Shown here piece by piece: positions 1 to 13,499 of a stretch of 64,000 nucleotides of DNA. The DNA is taken from contig CM055109.1 in assembly GCA_029204225.1 (NCBI GenBank), positions 34,473,098 through 34,537,097 on the forward strand, in the 5' to 3' direction. Position numbers and translations under genes: made by a program. Position 1 is the stretch's first letter; every line of letters starts with the position of its first letter. The notes beneath the pieces were generated by a model. The model was not told where the DNA came from. It was given only the letters and a program-made list of their open reading frames with translations, and did no database searches. Origin of the DNA: Diphasiastrum complanatum (lineage: Eukaryota; Streptophyta; Lycopodiopsida; Lycopodiales; Lycopodiaceae).

Positions 1-382
1 CGGGTTGAAGGTTAGGAAAATATCATACCCGTCATTCAGAAGCCTGGCTTGCCCTTCATTCTGTTTTATGTTTTTTTTTAAGTAACTGTAATTTTTTTTA
101 CCATTAAAGTCACAAATAAAGTCTAGAGAGAATAATATTAAGTATAGGGTAAAGTCTAAAGAGCACAGTGCCTTAAGGGCCCAAGGCCGGCATCGAATTG
201 CCTTGTTTGATTGCCCGAGGCCGACAAGCAAGGTGTCCCTACTGAGGAATTTCTTCGACATAAAGACCTTTCGACATCTTTAGCTGCAAATCCCTTGCCT
301 AAGTCAACTAATTGGGCATTTTATGAGTGTAATTCCCTACTTGGGCAAAGGCATAGATGGTAACATTGTGTGAAAGTTAAGT

Positions 383-487
383 AACGGGGAAGGCCTAGGG
401 CGGGGGCCTTCCACGTTGTGAGGCGCCCGGCGGCAGGGTGCCTCACAACGCGGAAGCGCCCCCCCCCCGTGGGCCTTCCCCTCCGTA
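383..487. repeat. GC-rich near-perfect inverted repeat (foldback)
   Basis: The left arm reads GGGGAAGGCC and then CGTTGTGAGGC; the right arm reads GCCTCACAACG and then GGCCTTCCCC. The arms are complementary over roughly 40 bases with a loop of only a few bases around 428-434, so the single strand would fold into one long hairpin. GC content is far above the flanks. It could be a small foldback or MITE-like element, or a fragment of one; I see no obvious target duplication. Confidence 0.75.
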
Positions 488-2752
488 AATGCCAGCAGAT
501 TTTTTTTTTTTTTAGTTTTCTTTCAAAAATAGCAAATTCAGATTTCATGTGACTTTCTAAAAATAGCAACTACAATTTACAAAAATGTAATGTGCTTCTC
601 AAACTTTCTAAAAATAGCAAAAGTACCTTACAAATCTGTAAGGTATTTATTGCTCATACTTTTATGCCATTTAAGGCAACTTTCAAATACACTTGAAAAA
701 AATCCGTAGGTATTTACAGCCCCTAAAGAGGCCAAAGATAGGTAGGTACCTAAAAGCTTGCAAAGTGGCCTAAATGGTAACATTTCTTTTCTCGAGTTTT
801 CTAATGCCCGAGCTATTTGGTAGAATGTGTTCCTGCACATGTGTGGGAGATTATGAGCATAGTGCCCTAGTTGTGACATTGTGCCCTATAATGCATATGA
901 AAATGCTTCTTGGTTTCCAAGGGGAGGCTCGAACTTGAGATCAAAGAAACTGCATATGAAAATGAATAAACTTAATGCACGAAGGTGTTTGCGCATTGAG
1001 TAGTGATGTGTCCATTGTCCACTTGTGAGAGTTCTTTTATACAACGAATATAACATGGTGACATTAGGCCATGTCATTATTGAAAATGGAAAAGTTAATA
1101 GAATATCTTTTTAAAAGTATAAAGCGTGGTGATGGCATCTCTTTTTATGGTGATGATTATTTTATAGGCCACGCATTTTGACTTTTTATTGTTAAAATTT
1201 TTTTGAAAATGTTTTTATGGCTTACATTTATATTTATGGCCACGTGGCTTTTTTTTCACATAATAAGCTCCCATAAGCTTTGACTTTCATAACAATATAA
1301 TTAAAAAATAGTTATAAACCTAATCATTGCATACATATGTACAAGTCTTACGTCCACCCTAGCTACTCGAGAAATTGACTGGTACACAAGACAAGAACCA
1401 GTGTACCAACTAATGAGAACAGAGAGTTCGATAGTCTAAGTTTTTTTTTTTTAATCTAGTTTATACTATTACACTTTCTTAAAAAACAAGTTGTACCCAT
1501 TCTTCTTTGTGACACTTCGCAAAAGAGTTCATCACATAATAAAATCTAGAATACTTATACTTTTTAGAAAAAAAATAGCTGGGAATTTGGGTCTAGTGAT
1601 TTTATCATCTCCGCCCTCCTCTTGTTTGAAAAGGTTGACATATTTTGCTCTCCTTGAGCCCTTTATTTGTATTTTGTTAATTTTCTTACAGGAAAAAAAA
1701 AATTGACAAGTTATACTTTAAGTGTCTACCAAAGACAAAGTATTACATTTATAGAAAATTGTTTTGAGCTTCTTAAAAATAGCTCTTGAGTATGTCCTAC
1801 ACTATGCTAGGCATTCTTTTCCATCCTTTTGTTATAAATTTTGCATGTATGCATACCAAAATTCTACGAAGCATGATTGTGAGCAAATTTCAAAGATGTC
1901 ATTGTTAATTAAAATATCATCATCTAGAAGAGTTGATTGTGGAAGAGATTACTTGAGTTTACCATGAAAGCGCTTTGAAGTTTGTATATTCTTCTATTAA
2001 AACTAGAGGGAGCTAGTTCTTACTGTTCATTATAAACAAAATGTGCATGTGACTTTACGAACTAGACAAAATCTCATCAAACAATAAACACATTTCATTC
2101 CTCACAACCTTGTTCATTACCATCAATTCTATGTATAAACCTCATTATCTGCCCTCCTAGCACATTTTTGGCTATCTGTCGCCCTACTAGCATACTGCTT
2201 AGTGTGTACACTAGCAAATTCTCTTCATTGTCTATCATGTTATACATAGTTGTCTAACTTGTCATTGAAAATGGACAAAAATCTCACAATGTGCTTCGTT
2301 GAACGTGTTAGACACCTATTACATTGTCTTGTCGATGCATTTGAAACAAACATTGTTACAACATTACATGTTTATATGAATTAGAAGGTTGTAACCTACT
2401 TACAACTAGTCCTTTGCCATGCAACACTTAGAACAACATTGCATCATTTTCATAATTGTATATGAAAAATGAATAGGATGCACTCCATGTAATCTAAACT
2501 AATTATAGCTTGTTTTGACAATCAACAAAACTTAAGAATGTGATAGTGGTGAATGTGTAGCTACTTACATCTCATATTCATAACAACATCATGTCTCAAC
2601 ATGTCATTACAAACAAATTAACTTCAATTATTGTGGTATATTTGTTAGATTTCTATCTTTGATGTAGCCAAAGGTAGTGTGAACCAGCTATAAATACTTG
2701 TATGTGGGTTCAATACTTATACGTACTTGTAAATAAGTTAGTCTGCAGAATT

Positions 2753-2890
2753 CCAACAGGAATAGAATTTTGATTCTCAATGTCAAAATAGAATTTCGAT
2801 TCACAAGTTCAAAATGGGAAATGCAGACCACTGTAACAAAGGATCGAAATACAAGGTCAGAATAAATTTCGATCCTCAAGGTCAAAACAG
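2753..2890. repeat. Imperfect short tandem repeat
   Basis: The phrase AATTTYGATYCTCAAGGTCAAAA recurs in diverged form near 2766, 2792 and 2862, with related half-copies between. The unit is about 25-30 bases. It contains no coding signal. Confidence 0.5.
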
Positions 2891-3220
2891 TTGTGGGACA
2901 CTGTAGCAGCGGAATGTGACACTATAAATGGAATCAAAGCCAATGCCAATAAGACTATTAGGGCAATTATGCACAACTATAAATAGATATAATTCATAAG
3001 TGTTTTAGATTGGTTTGAAAATGAAATTATTGTTGTCATAGCATATTATTCAATGAGTAAGGATCACATCTATTATAGAATAAAATAAGCAGACATGTAG
3101 TAACTAATTGTTCCCGTTAGATTGAATCTCCATGTTGTGCATTTATCTTAGTCATTCAAGAAATTCAAGTTTCCCACCATTTAAAAAAAAAACTTTTTGT
3201 TTTTTGGGGGGTCATCCAAC

Positions 3221-3625
3221 TTAGCATCCTAAACTTAAATTTTTCCTTGTAGGAAAAAATGAAAAATCCTTCTGGAGATCAGCCTCCTTTTCCCAGGTAT
3301 CTTCCTCTTCTGATTTGCCCCTCCACCTGACTAAAAATTCCCGAAGCACTCTACTCCGTAGAGTCCTCTGCCGACTATTAACAATCACCTCAGGTTCAGG
3401 TGGTCCACTCACGGACTCATCACGAAGAAGTTCCACTAGATTTTCCACAAGGACCAGGGTCTCCCCAACCCCCAACGAGGGTTTCAACTTACTAACGTGG
3501 AAAACATGATGAATTCCAACGTTAGCTGGAAGGTCTAGTTTGTATGTGACCTTCTTTATCACTTGGATAACCTTAAAAGGACCGCAATACCTAGGTGCCA
3601 ACTTTGCACACTTAATAATTTTCAA
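3221..3625 (-). pseudogene. gypsy integrase C-terminus with chromodomain
   Basis: The first part contains the GPF...YKLDLP...HHVFHVSKLKP pattern of the integrase C-terminal SH3-like module of chromoviruses. It is followed, after an acidic linker, by a chromodomain-like block (REFLVRWRGKSEEEDTWE). In chromoviruses this module targets integration to chromatin. The end of the frame at 3221 is the natural-looking end of pol. Confidence 0.92.
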
Positions 3626-4542
3626 GCCCCTAGAGTGCTAAGGACTCTCAAAAACACCCAGTTGTTGACCATGAATACCTTGTGCTTCCGAGAGAGATTA
3701 GCATAGTGCCTTGCCCTGTCCTGGGCACTTCTTATGCTATCTTTAGCCAGCCGTAACATTTCTTGCATATCCGCAAGGAAATCAGTTGCGGCTTGCACCC
3801 GTAGGTTTTTCATGCCAACACTAATTGGTGATCGAGGTTGAGCACCATACATAAGCATGAAAGGGCTGAATCCGGTCGCTGAATGTTTTGCACTGTTATA
3901 TGCATATTCCACTAGTGGAAGGTACTGTTCCCAATCAGACTGGCCCACATATGCTCGAAGCATATCTTCCATCGTCTGATTGGTCCTTTCCGTTTGACCG
4001 TCTGATTTCGGATGATCTGTAGAACTCATACTTAAAGTTGTTTCCAACTTTTCAAATACTGCTTGCCAAAAATTCCTAGTGAATTTTGGGTCACGGTCAC
4101 TGACAATATCGCAAGGCAGCCTGTACAGTCGAAAAAGCTTCTCAACAAACAGTTGAGCTAGTTCTGAAGCTTTAATAGTAGTTTTCGTTGGGATAAATTG
4201 AGCAAACTTCGTAAGTTTGTCAACAATGACCCAAACCGAATCATGGCCCTTCCCTGTACGTGGAAGCCCAACCACAAAATCTATAGATATATTTTTCCAC
4301 TTTCCAGTAGGAATATCTAAAGGATGTAATAGGCCACTAGCTTTTAGCCTCTCTACTTTATTTAACTGGCACTTAGTACATTTAAGTACATATGCCTCTA
4401 CCTGACTTTTCATCTTAGGCCACCAAAATTGCTTTCGAACTAAGTCAAGTGTTCTTTGTATACCCGGATGTCCTGTGCATGGACTATCACGACACTCATG
4501 CAAGATTTGGGCCCTTAGAGTGTCATTCTCCGGTACACACAC
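3622..4542 (-). pseudogene. gypsy integrase (zinc-binding and DDE core)
   Basis: About 306 residues are open. The N-terminal HHCC zinc finger is visible (HECRDSPCTGHPG, then CTKCQ), followed by the catalytic core with the first Asp in SIDFVVG, the second in SDRDPKF and the Glu in GQTERTNQ. This is the strand-transfer enzyme of a Ty3/gypsy element. The frame ends at 3622 and the integrase C-terminal region continues in another frame at 3625-3221, which points to a frameshift near 3625. The linker to RNase H at 4543-4930 is read through several stops. Confidence 0.94.
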
Positions 4543-4933
4543 CTTTCATTTACAAAACAAAATCATATTTCGAATTAGGAAATCCGTTTCAATCTTTCCC
4601 TGATTCGAGAAATCTTGCAACTGAATCGACCCTCGAAAGTAGTTGTTGCCAATACTTTCCAAAAAAAGGATCGGACTCATATAGTCCTTGAAGAAACTGA
4701 AATAACCCCGGTTCTATAACAGTAAAGCACAACTGATTAATAATCGGTAATCTACTCAAAGCATCCGCTAGAGTATTTTGACTTCCTTTACAATAACGTA
4801 TAGAAAAATCAAATATTTGTATCAGCTCAGCCCATCTAGCTTGCCTCCCCTTTAAATCTGTAGCATCACATAAATATCAAAAAGTCTTATGATATGTCAA
4901 AACTTCAAATCTGGCTCCATACAAATAATGTCG

Positions 4934-5590
4934 CTAAATTTTCAAGGAATGAACAATTGCAAACAATTCCTTCTCATAGGTACAATACCTAGAGAGTCCC
5001 TTGCTTTCATAAGCCACAAGATGTCCATATTGCATCAAAACAGCTCCAATAGCATAATCACTGGCATCGGTCCTAACCACAAAAGCCTTATTAGGATCAT
5101 CAATGATTAGTTTTGGTGCCGAAGTGACACTTTTCTTAAGCAACTCAAAACAATTATTCATATCTACTGTCCACACCACTAGTGGACTCTTAGCCCTCCG
5201 GCTTAGCTTCTTATAGCCTTTTAAGACCTGGGTGAGGGGAAATGCCAATCGAGCAAATTGGAAAATATGCCGACGAAAAAAACCTACAAACTCCAAGAAA
5301 GACTTGACTTCTCAAATTGTGGTGAGAATAGGCCAATCTATAACCCTCTAGATACGATCGCCCTCAATCTCCACTCCCCGTTTGGAAATCTTATGCCCCA
5401 AGTAGGACAATTCCTTAGCAAAAAAGTCACACTTAGACTCCTTGGCAAAGAGTTTTTCCCTTCTTAGAATGTCCAAGACAATCCTAAGATGTTCTTTATG
5501 TTCCACCAAAGTCTTACTGAACACTAGGATATCATCTAAGAATACCACTACAAATCTTCCCAAATATGGCCTGAACAAATCGTTCATCAT
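4934..5590 (-). pseudogene. gypsy reverse transcriptase (C-terminal half) and RNase H
   Basis: The RT part (5590-5348) shows the catalytic FLDDILVFSK box followed by the SYLGH motif. The RNase H part (5296-4934) carries RTDASD and YEKELFA; its last acidic motif LADALSR is read from the continuation at about 4780. RT would copy element RNA and RNase H would remove the template. The RT is missing palm motifs upstream of MMNDLF, and a stop codon lies directly before that block. Frame breaks occur between the RT and RNase H blocks and again near 4880, so no full protein can be made. Confidence 0.92.
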
Positions 5591-5596
5591 CTATTG

Positions 5597-6638
5597 GAAA
5601 GACAATCATCCTTGAGGGATGCCCAGCTAGCATCACTGTAGGAAAGCATCTTGAAACCTGCATCACGACAATAACACAAGCCAAAATCCCTCGTTAATTG
5701 AAGATATTGCAAAATTCATTTTGCAATCTTCCAATGTGTCGAGCTTGGATTCGTGTAGAATTGGCTCATCATGAACATTGCATAAGCAATGTCAAGGTGT
5801 GTGTTGTCTGCAAGGTACATCAGCGAACCTATCAACAACCTGTAAGGTGTGAGTTGCATTTGTTTACTCTCTTTTTCAGTCCTCGGACAATCATCGTTTG
5901 TCAGTACCGTTCCTGCGAGCATTGGAGTATTCGCTCCTTTGTAGTTCAGCATCCCAAAATCCTCTAGGATTTTTTGGGTGTATCTGGACTGGTGAAGGTA
6001 GAGCTTACCTCCCTCATAGTCCCTTTCAATTTGCAAGCCAAGGTAACACATGGCTTCTTCCAGATCCATGATCTCGAAATGTTTCGAGATGTCTTCCTTC
6101 ACTTCAGCAATCAGCTTCTCACTCTTGCAAAGTATCAGAGTGTTGTTCACATATACAGCCACAATAATGATCTGCCCATCTATGACTCTAACATACACAT
6201 TGGAATCAGCCATCAAGGGCTTGATCCTAATGATTTCAGGGCTTGATCTTTCTTTTTGTACCATTGTCGAGCTGATTGTTTCAGATCGTAGATACGTTTA
6301 TGCATTCTGCATGCATAATCAGGAAGTGAATTTGAGACGTATCCTGGGGATCGATCGATGTAGACCTCCTCGTCTAACTCACCATGCAAGAAGGCTGTCT
6401 TCTTGTCTACAATGTGGATCCTGAGCTCATAAGCAGCTGCATATGCAAATAACAATCGTAGGGATGATTGTTTGACGACAGGAGTGAAGGTTTCAGAGTA
6501 GTCAATACCATATCTCTGAGAAAATCTCTTCGTTACCAGTCTTGCCTTGTATTTCGAGACATTCCCATTTGGTCCGTACTTGAGCTCGAAAACCCATTTG
6601 CATTTGACAGCCTTGCGCTTATGTGGTAATGGCTGCAA
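5597..6638 (-). pseudogene. copia reverse transcriptase and start of RNase H
   Basis: The first segment (6638-6213) has KCKWVFELKYGPNG, KARLVTKRFSQ and the TAFLHGELDEEVY box. After a frameshift near 6230 the second segment (about 6264-5716) has the degenerate catalytic box VAVYVNNTLIL, where YVDD is expected, then YLGLQIERD and the SLMYLADNTHLD block. The sequence continues past a stop to YSDASWASLKDD, the first RNase H motif, and then ends. YVNN in place of YVDD would abolish catalysis. Confidence 0.92.
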
Positions 6639-6647
6639 CGTCCATAC

Positions 6648-7892
6648 CTAGTTCTTCCTCATGGATTCCATCGCTTTGTTCATGGCTTGGATCCATTTGT
6701 CCTTATTTGGACATTTAATCGCTTCCTTGAAAGTCTGTGGTTTGTCACTGAATCCGCAGAACTCTTCTGATGTAGAAGCAGAGCTGTCTGGCATGTATCT
6801 TGTTGGCGCTCTTCGTGGTCTTGTTGACTTTCTAGGAGATCCTCCTGGGACAGCAATGCGTTTGCCTTTGTCTGCTCTGCTAGGTCCAGAACCATCCTGG
6901 TTTACAGGAACTGTAGTAGTAGGGTGCCTTTCGAATATTTCATCTTCAGATTCGTCACTTGAATGGAAAACGACTCGAAAATCTTCGTTTTTGTGTTCGT
7001 CTTCTGCTCCCTCTGTCATTGGCGACAGGTCATAGTATTGTCTCTCCACCTCATAGCTGACAGGATCGTCATTGGCTATTGTCTTGCTCTCGTCAAATCT
7101 AACATCTCTCACTATCTTCACAATGTTCGTGTCTGGCATGTAGACTATGTAGTATAATGAGTTGTTGTCATAACCTACCAGAAATCCCTGTTCAGCTTTC
7201 TCATCAAGCTTCTTTTGAAGCTTATCAGGAATATGTGCATAAGTTGCACAACCAAAGATTCTGATGTGAGACAGGTTGGGCATTCTACCCCACCATAACT
7301 CATGTGGTGTCGTGTGAGGAACACCAGACTTTCATGTCCTGTTCTGGATGTATGTGGCTGTAGCTACTGCTTCAACCCATAGTACCCTTGGAGCCTTCGA
7401 GTAGGCCATTATGCATCTGGCAGCTTCCATCAAGGTCCTATTCTTCCTCTCTGCAACACCATTGTGTTGCGGTGTGTAGGCTGCGGTCCTTCTGTGAATG
7501 ATGTCACGATCATTGCAGAAGTCAGTGAAGCGATTCGAGATGTATTTGCCACTTCATTCTATCCTAATCTGCTTCACTTTGTTGCTTGTGCATCTCTGTG
7601 CCCAATTCACATACTCTTTGAATTTATTAAGTGCTTCATGTTTATTCTGAATAAAGTACACTCTGACAAATTTGCTATAATCATCAATGAAAGTTACATA
7701 ATATTTTGAGCCTCCTACTGAGATCACATTGAAAGGCCCACAGATGTCAGAATGCACTAACTCCAGAATCTTGGTCGTTCTATAGGAGTCTTTGATAAAT
7801 GGAGTGCGTGACATCTTACCCTTCAAACATGCATCACAGATGGTCGTCCCGACTTCCTCTCGAATCTCGACAATTTCTTTTTCGAGGTTCAT
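6648..7892 (-). pseudogene. copia integrase and linker
   Basis: A continuous frame with a few stops carries the end of the GAG-pre-integrase zinc region (CDACLKGKMSR), then the integrase core with DICGPF, FIDDYSKF and the Glu of HNGVAERKN, then the PNLSHIRIFGCATY block and an acidic linker before RT. These are hallmark positions of copia integrases. Stops occur near 7551 and 7331. The reading frame matches that of gag upstream and RT downstream, supporting one original polyprotein. Confidence 0.92.
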
Positions 7893-7964
7893 TGTAATCT
7901 CTTTCGCGAGTAGGATTTTGGTTGTCTGGAAAGATCTGGGTAAGGCTCTCAGAAAGTAAGTGAG

Positions 7965-8420
7965 CTACTTCTCAGCTGACACTGCATTCTCTACTCCAGA
8001 GTTATGTAGTGATATAAATAGATCCTTCATCTTCCTTACAAAATAAGTCAGGTCTTTCCCATCCCACTGTAGATTTGTCTGTTGATCTTCCATCATCATT
8101 ATTTGACTTCTTGATTTCGTTTGAAATCTCGTGAACAGTGCATCCCACATTTCCTTAGCTTTGGAGAGTGTAGCCAGGTCAAGTGTGAGACTATCTTCGA
8201 TGGATGAAGATAACAAGACTACTGCCTTGTCATTTTTCTCCCTCCACTCGCGTAGCTCTTTGTCTGATGTCGTAGGCATATCCTTTGTGTCATCCACCCA
8301 GGGGAATAAACCTTTGCCCTTGAGTATCAATGATGCCTTAACTTTCTAAGCCAGAAAGTTAGATCTTGAATAATCAAGAATTGTACAAATCTTGCTTTGT
8401 ATGCTGTTGATTGAAGCCAT
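7965..8420 (-). pseudogene. copia gag (UBN2-type) N-terminal part
   Basis: The likely start is the ATG at 8420-8418 (MASINSIQSK), about 100 bases inside the primer site. The product contains the plant copia gag pattern, with the ILKGKGLFPW segment, a KAKEMWDALFTRFQ block and the MKDLFISLHNSG segment typical of the UBN2 domain that packages element RNA. One stop codon interrupts the N-terminal segment near 8349. The frame runs on through a stop at 7964 to FLRALPRSF and then joins integrase sequence directly, so the zinc knuckle and protease are deleted. Confidence 0.85.
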
Positions 8421-8520
8421 TGCTTCTGAAGTGTGTTCTCTTGTTGATGGTTGTTTTGTTTGAATGCTTGGCCTCCTGGATCTGATAGCCTTTTGGCTAT
8501 GTCGGATTATGACAAGGTAG

Positions 8521-8532
8521 GCTCTGATACCA
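8521..8532 (-). promoter_or_regulatory. Primer binding site, initiator-Met tRNA type
   Basis: The minus strand reads TGGTATCAGAGC, complementary to the 3' end of plant initiator-Met tRNA, the usual primer of copia elements. It lies between LTR copy A and the gag start of copia element 1. Confidence 0.9.
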
Positions 8533-9085
8533 GTGATGCGGAAAAATTGAAGTCGCAGTCACGAAAAAAACGTGAACAACAACAATGCAAAGCAACTCGG
8601 ATGGAGTTCAGATCTGATAGCTGGTCACTGCCAACTGTATCATTCCTACAGTCCTCCAGAATGTAGTCAGACACTATTGATCTACATTAACAGATTAATG
8701 TAGCATTCAACAGAATTTAAACCAAGATGCAAAATTAAATGAACAAGAGGATCAGACACACGAATAACAGCAGACTAATTTGCATTCAAGATCTGACATG
8801 ATAAGACTGACATGTGCACAATGGCTACAAAATCATCCATTAATTCTCTGATTCTTCAAGCACTGCATGCAAATTTACGCAGTGCGTTGGCATGAGAAAT
8901 ACAGTTCGCTCACAAGTAATGTCTTGCTTACTAGCGGACTTATAGATCTACAGATCCTACATAGAATTTGTCTCGCATGCAAGCGGACTTGTATTCTGTA
9001 TTTTCGTCTTCTTGCTTACTAGCATCAGACTACTTCATGTGTATATTGTATCAAATATCATCCAGAAAGTATATAGTCGGGTCGA
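8533..9085 (-). repeat. LTR of copia family 1, copy A (5' LTR)
   Basis: The segment adjoins the primer site and is alignable over most of its length with 61281-61836 and, for its first half, with 53300-53590. Shared anchors include GGATGGAGTTCAG, TCCTCCA, GATCTACRTT and TTGCTTACTAGCATCAGAC. The outer end is placed where similarity to copy C fades after GTCGGGTC (about 9083); the true edge could lie some bases further right. It contains an imperfect hairpin at 8860-8885 that is perfect in copy C. Confidence 0.85.
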
Positions 9086-9488
9086 GAAGGCTCGATAGGA
9101 GAGTCATGACGACATCTGAATCATTGATTTTTGTGCCACTTGCAGACATTTGCTGAAGAAGATTTTTGAAGTTGTTCACGCCATTCGAAATCAAATCTGA
9201 ATCAACCATTTCAAATGAGATTTTTTTTTTCTCAAATGAAGTTTGGTAGTCACATCTCTATTCATAAAGAGTGCTTAGAATATTCCAAGCTTCTAACGAA
9301 ATTTGAGCGCTTCAAATATGACTGATATGATTATGTCTAAAATTGAGAGTGATAAGAACAAAGGCCTTCCCATCCTTTTATGGGCAATTGGTCCATATCC
9401 ATAAGTATTTATTTAAAAAACAGAGTATGAATAGTTTTAGCCGTTTTCATTCTTTTTAGCTAAGAGACTTGGTGTGGACACGTGTGCT

Positions 9489-9910
9489 GGTGTTAGGGCA
9501 AATCCATGCCATTCTAACCCAAGTGAGTCTTGCAGAGCAAGGTATATCACGCACTACTGTCCATACTCCTTAGCATATCCATGCTTTCTTGTTGTATCTC
9601 ACCAAAAGTCTAATGTAGCACTAATTCGGGCAAGGTTAGGTATTGCCATGGTTGATTATTATAGATACATAGGTATTAGAGTACATCCGTACCATACTAA
9701 TCCAAGCGGTATCTTATGATTGGTTCTGCGCAAATCCATGCTATACAAAACTTACTTATCAACCATGGTTTTAGGACTTTTACTACGGATAGGTATGGTT
9801 TATTGGTTGAGCGAGGTTTCCAATGTTTTTACCAGGTATTAGGGCAGATCTATGCCATTCTAACCCTTATGTAAAAACTTCGTTTCTTACGCATATCCAT
9901 GTTGTCTTAG
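9489..9910. repeat. Tandem repeat of about 165-180 bp, 2.5 copies
   Basis: A phrase like GGTRTTAGGGCARATC followed by ATGCCATTCTAACCC occurs at about 9489, 9669 and 9834. A second module like GCATATCCATG occurs at about 9570, 9730 and 9890, once between each pair, so each unit carries two ATCCATG modules. The units are well diverged. No coding function is evident. Confidence 0.65.
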
Positions 9911-12462
<2,552 letters not shown>

Positions 12463-12795
12463 CTAGTTGTCCCTTAGTGAACTGTACTCCAGCATTTTCC
12501 TATCGTGTATGGTTTCTATCCGTTTTTTGTATGTTTCTTGGTGGGTCAAGGACATCAATCGTTGTTCGTCTAACTCTTGCAGTGTATCAATGCGTTGTTG
12601 TAGTCCCTCTTTCTTCCCTAGGTTGTGTACCATGGAAAATCTAATTGTGGGGAGTTCAATTTCTATGGGTAGGACGCACTCTTGTCCATAAACTAGGAAA
12701 AATAGAGTATGGTTAGTGCTAACTTTATAGGTGATGTTGTAAGCCCACAATGCAGCATATAACTGATGGTCCCAATCCCTTTTGTTTTCAGCCAC
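12463..12795 (-). pseudogene. gypsy integrase C-terminal fragment
   Basis: About 110 residues match the end of the integrase core of plant gypsy elements: NKRDWDHQLYAALWAYN, then a TNHTLFFLVYGQECVLPIE block and a following helical DEQR region. The catalytic residues lie upstream and are absent, so this is an isolated fragment with a clean frame. Confidence 0.88.
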
Positions 12796-13113
12796 AACTC
12801 AAATGGAATTGGATTTGGAATGGAAACTTTATGTAAACATTACCTTGGTTTAGTTAATTGAAGTTTACATAAAGATTTGGTTTTCATTTTTGCTTTTGAT
12901 TAAGACAAATGTAGCTTTTTGTTGTTGTCCTCTTAAGCTTGGATTGAGCTTGCAAATAGTAGGCTTGGATTGAGCTTGCAAACAATAAGATTGAATGAAT
13001 AGAAGTAAATGCTTTTTATTTGCATTGGATGTAACAATTGAAGCATTTCTATCATTCTAATTTGAGCACTTATTATTGTATTTGCATAATAGAAAAACAC
13101 ACAAGCAACCCCA
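12796..13113. other. Short non-coding stretch, possible gypsy leader
   Basis: Contains an inverted pair (CTTTATGTAAAC near 12828 and GTTTACATAAAG near 12864) and a direct duplication of GCTTGGATTGAGCTTGCAAA (about 12938 and 12963). It directly precedes a gypsy-like gag start at 13114, so it may be leader sequence. Confidence 0.4.
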
Positions 13114-13497
13114 ATGGATCAAACCAATGAAAATCCAACATTTGATCTATCAAACCCATCCAATGTGGCACAAGCTCTTGAACTTTTATACCAACAAATT
13201 CAAGCCACTAATAAGCAGCTTCTTGAAACTAATTAAAGAAATCAAGACTTAGAGTCTAGGTTAGCCAATCAAAAGAAGCATGTAGTTCCACCTCCCGTAA
13301 AAGTGTTTAAGGGGGAGAAGAAAGATAGGAACTTACAAGTGGTAAGTTTTTGGCTAAATGTTTGGAACAAATACTTTGCCATGTTTTCATAATGATACCA
13401 TTTGCTGCAATGATGATGAACTTAACATAAATGCCATGAATATACCCAGTTAGAACACTATAGAATTTGAAGCCTATAATCAACTTAGGCAGAAATT
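13114..13497 (+). pseudogene. gypsy-type gag N-terminal fragment
   Basis: From the ATG at 13114 the frame gives an N-terminal polar segment, a coiled-coil-like QALELLYQQIQATNKQLLE region, a stop, and then PPVKVFKGEKKDRNLQVV, which resembles the start of the capsid domain of plant gypsy Gag. It continues through further stops and a frame change to an EAYNQLRQKF block. It ends near 13497 where copia RNase H sequence begins on the same strand. Confidence 0.65.
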
Positions 13498-13499
13498 CA

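Larger units (their letters stand above)
1..3200. other. AT-rich stretch with no recognisable gene
   Basis: I see no coding region, RNA gene or complete mobile element here. Short reading frames lack recognisable motifs and codon coherence. Structured parts are a GC-rich inverted repeat at 383-487, a repeated phrase around AAAAATAGCAA near 525-620, and an imperfect tandem repeat at about 2753-2890. The right edge may contain the 3' LTR of the gypsy remnant that begins at 3221, because that element runs leftward, but no second LTR copy is available to set its borders. Confidence 0.5.
3221..5602 (-). mobile_element. Ty3/gypsy chromovirus remnant (RT C-terminus to chromodomain)
   Basis: Read on the minus strand, this fragment encodes in order the end of reverse transcriptase, RNase H, integrase and a C-terminal chromodomain, the order of plant chromoviruses. 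It begins abruptly inside RT at about 5600, where it abuts a copia RNase H segment in the same orientation, so LTR, gag, protease and the first part of RT are absent. Several in-frame stops and frame changes make it non-functional. A T/G-rich run near 3183-3213 lies just beyond the 3' end of the coding region and could be the polypurine tract on the opposite strand. Confidence 0.93.
5597..8532 (-). mobile_element. Ty1/copia element 1, 3' truncated
   Basis: Reading minus, the element runs from a Met-type primer binding site (8532-8521) through gag, integrase and RT into the start of RNase H, where it stops at about 5597 at the junction with the gypsy remnant. gag, integrase and the first half of RT share one frame from 8420 down to about 6230, interrupted by only a few stops, so decay is modest. 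Most of gag after the UBN2-like domain, the zinc knuckle, protease and part of the GAG-pre-integrase region are missing by an internal deletion near 7870-7900. The 3' LTR is lost. Confidence 0.93.

Noticed and set aside
8521-8532. GCTCTGATACCA segments considered as tRNA gene fragments (also 21174, 22549)
   Set aside because: They are 12-base primer binding sites next to LTR ends.
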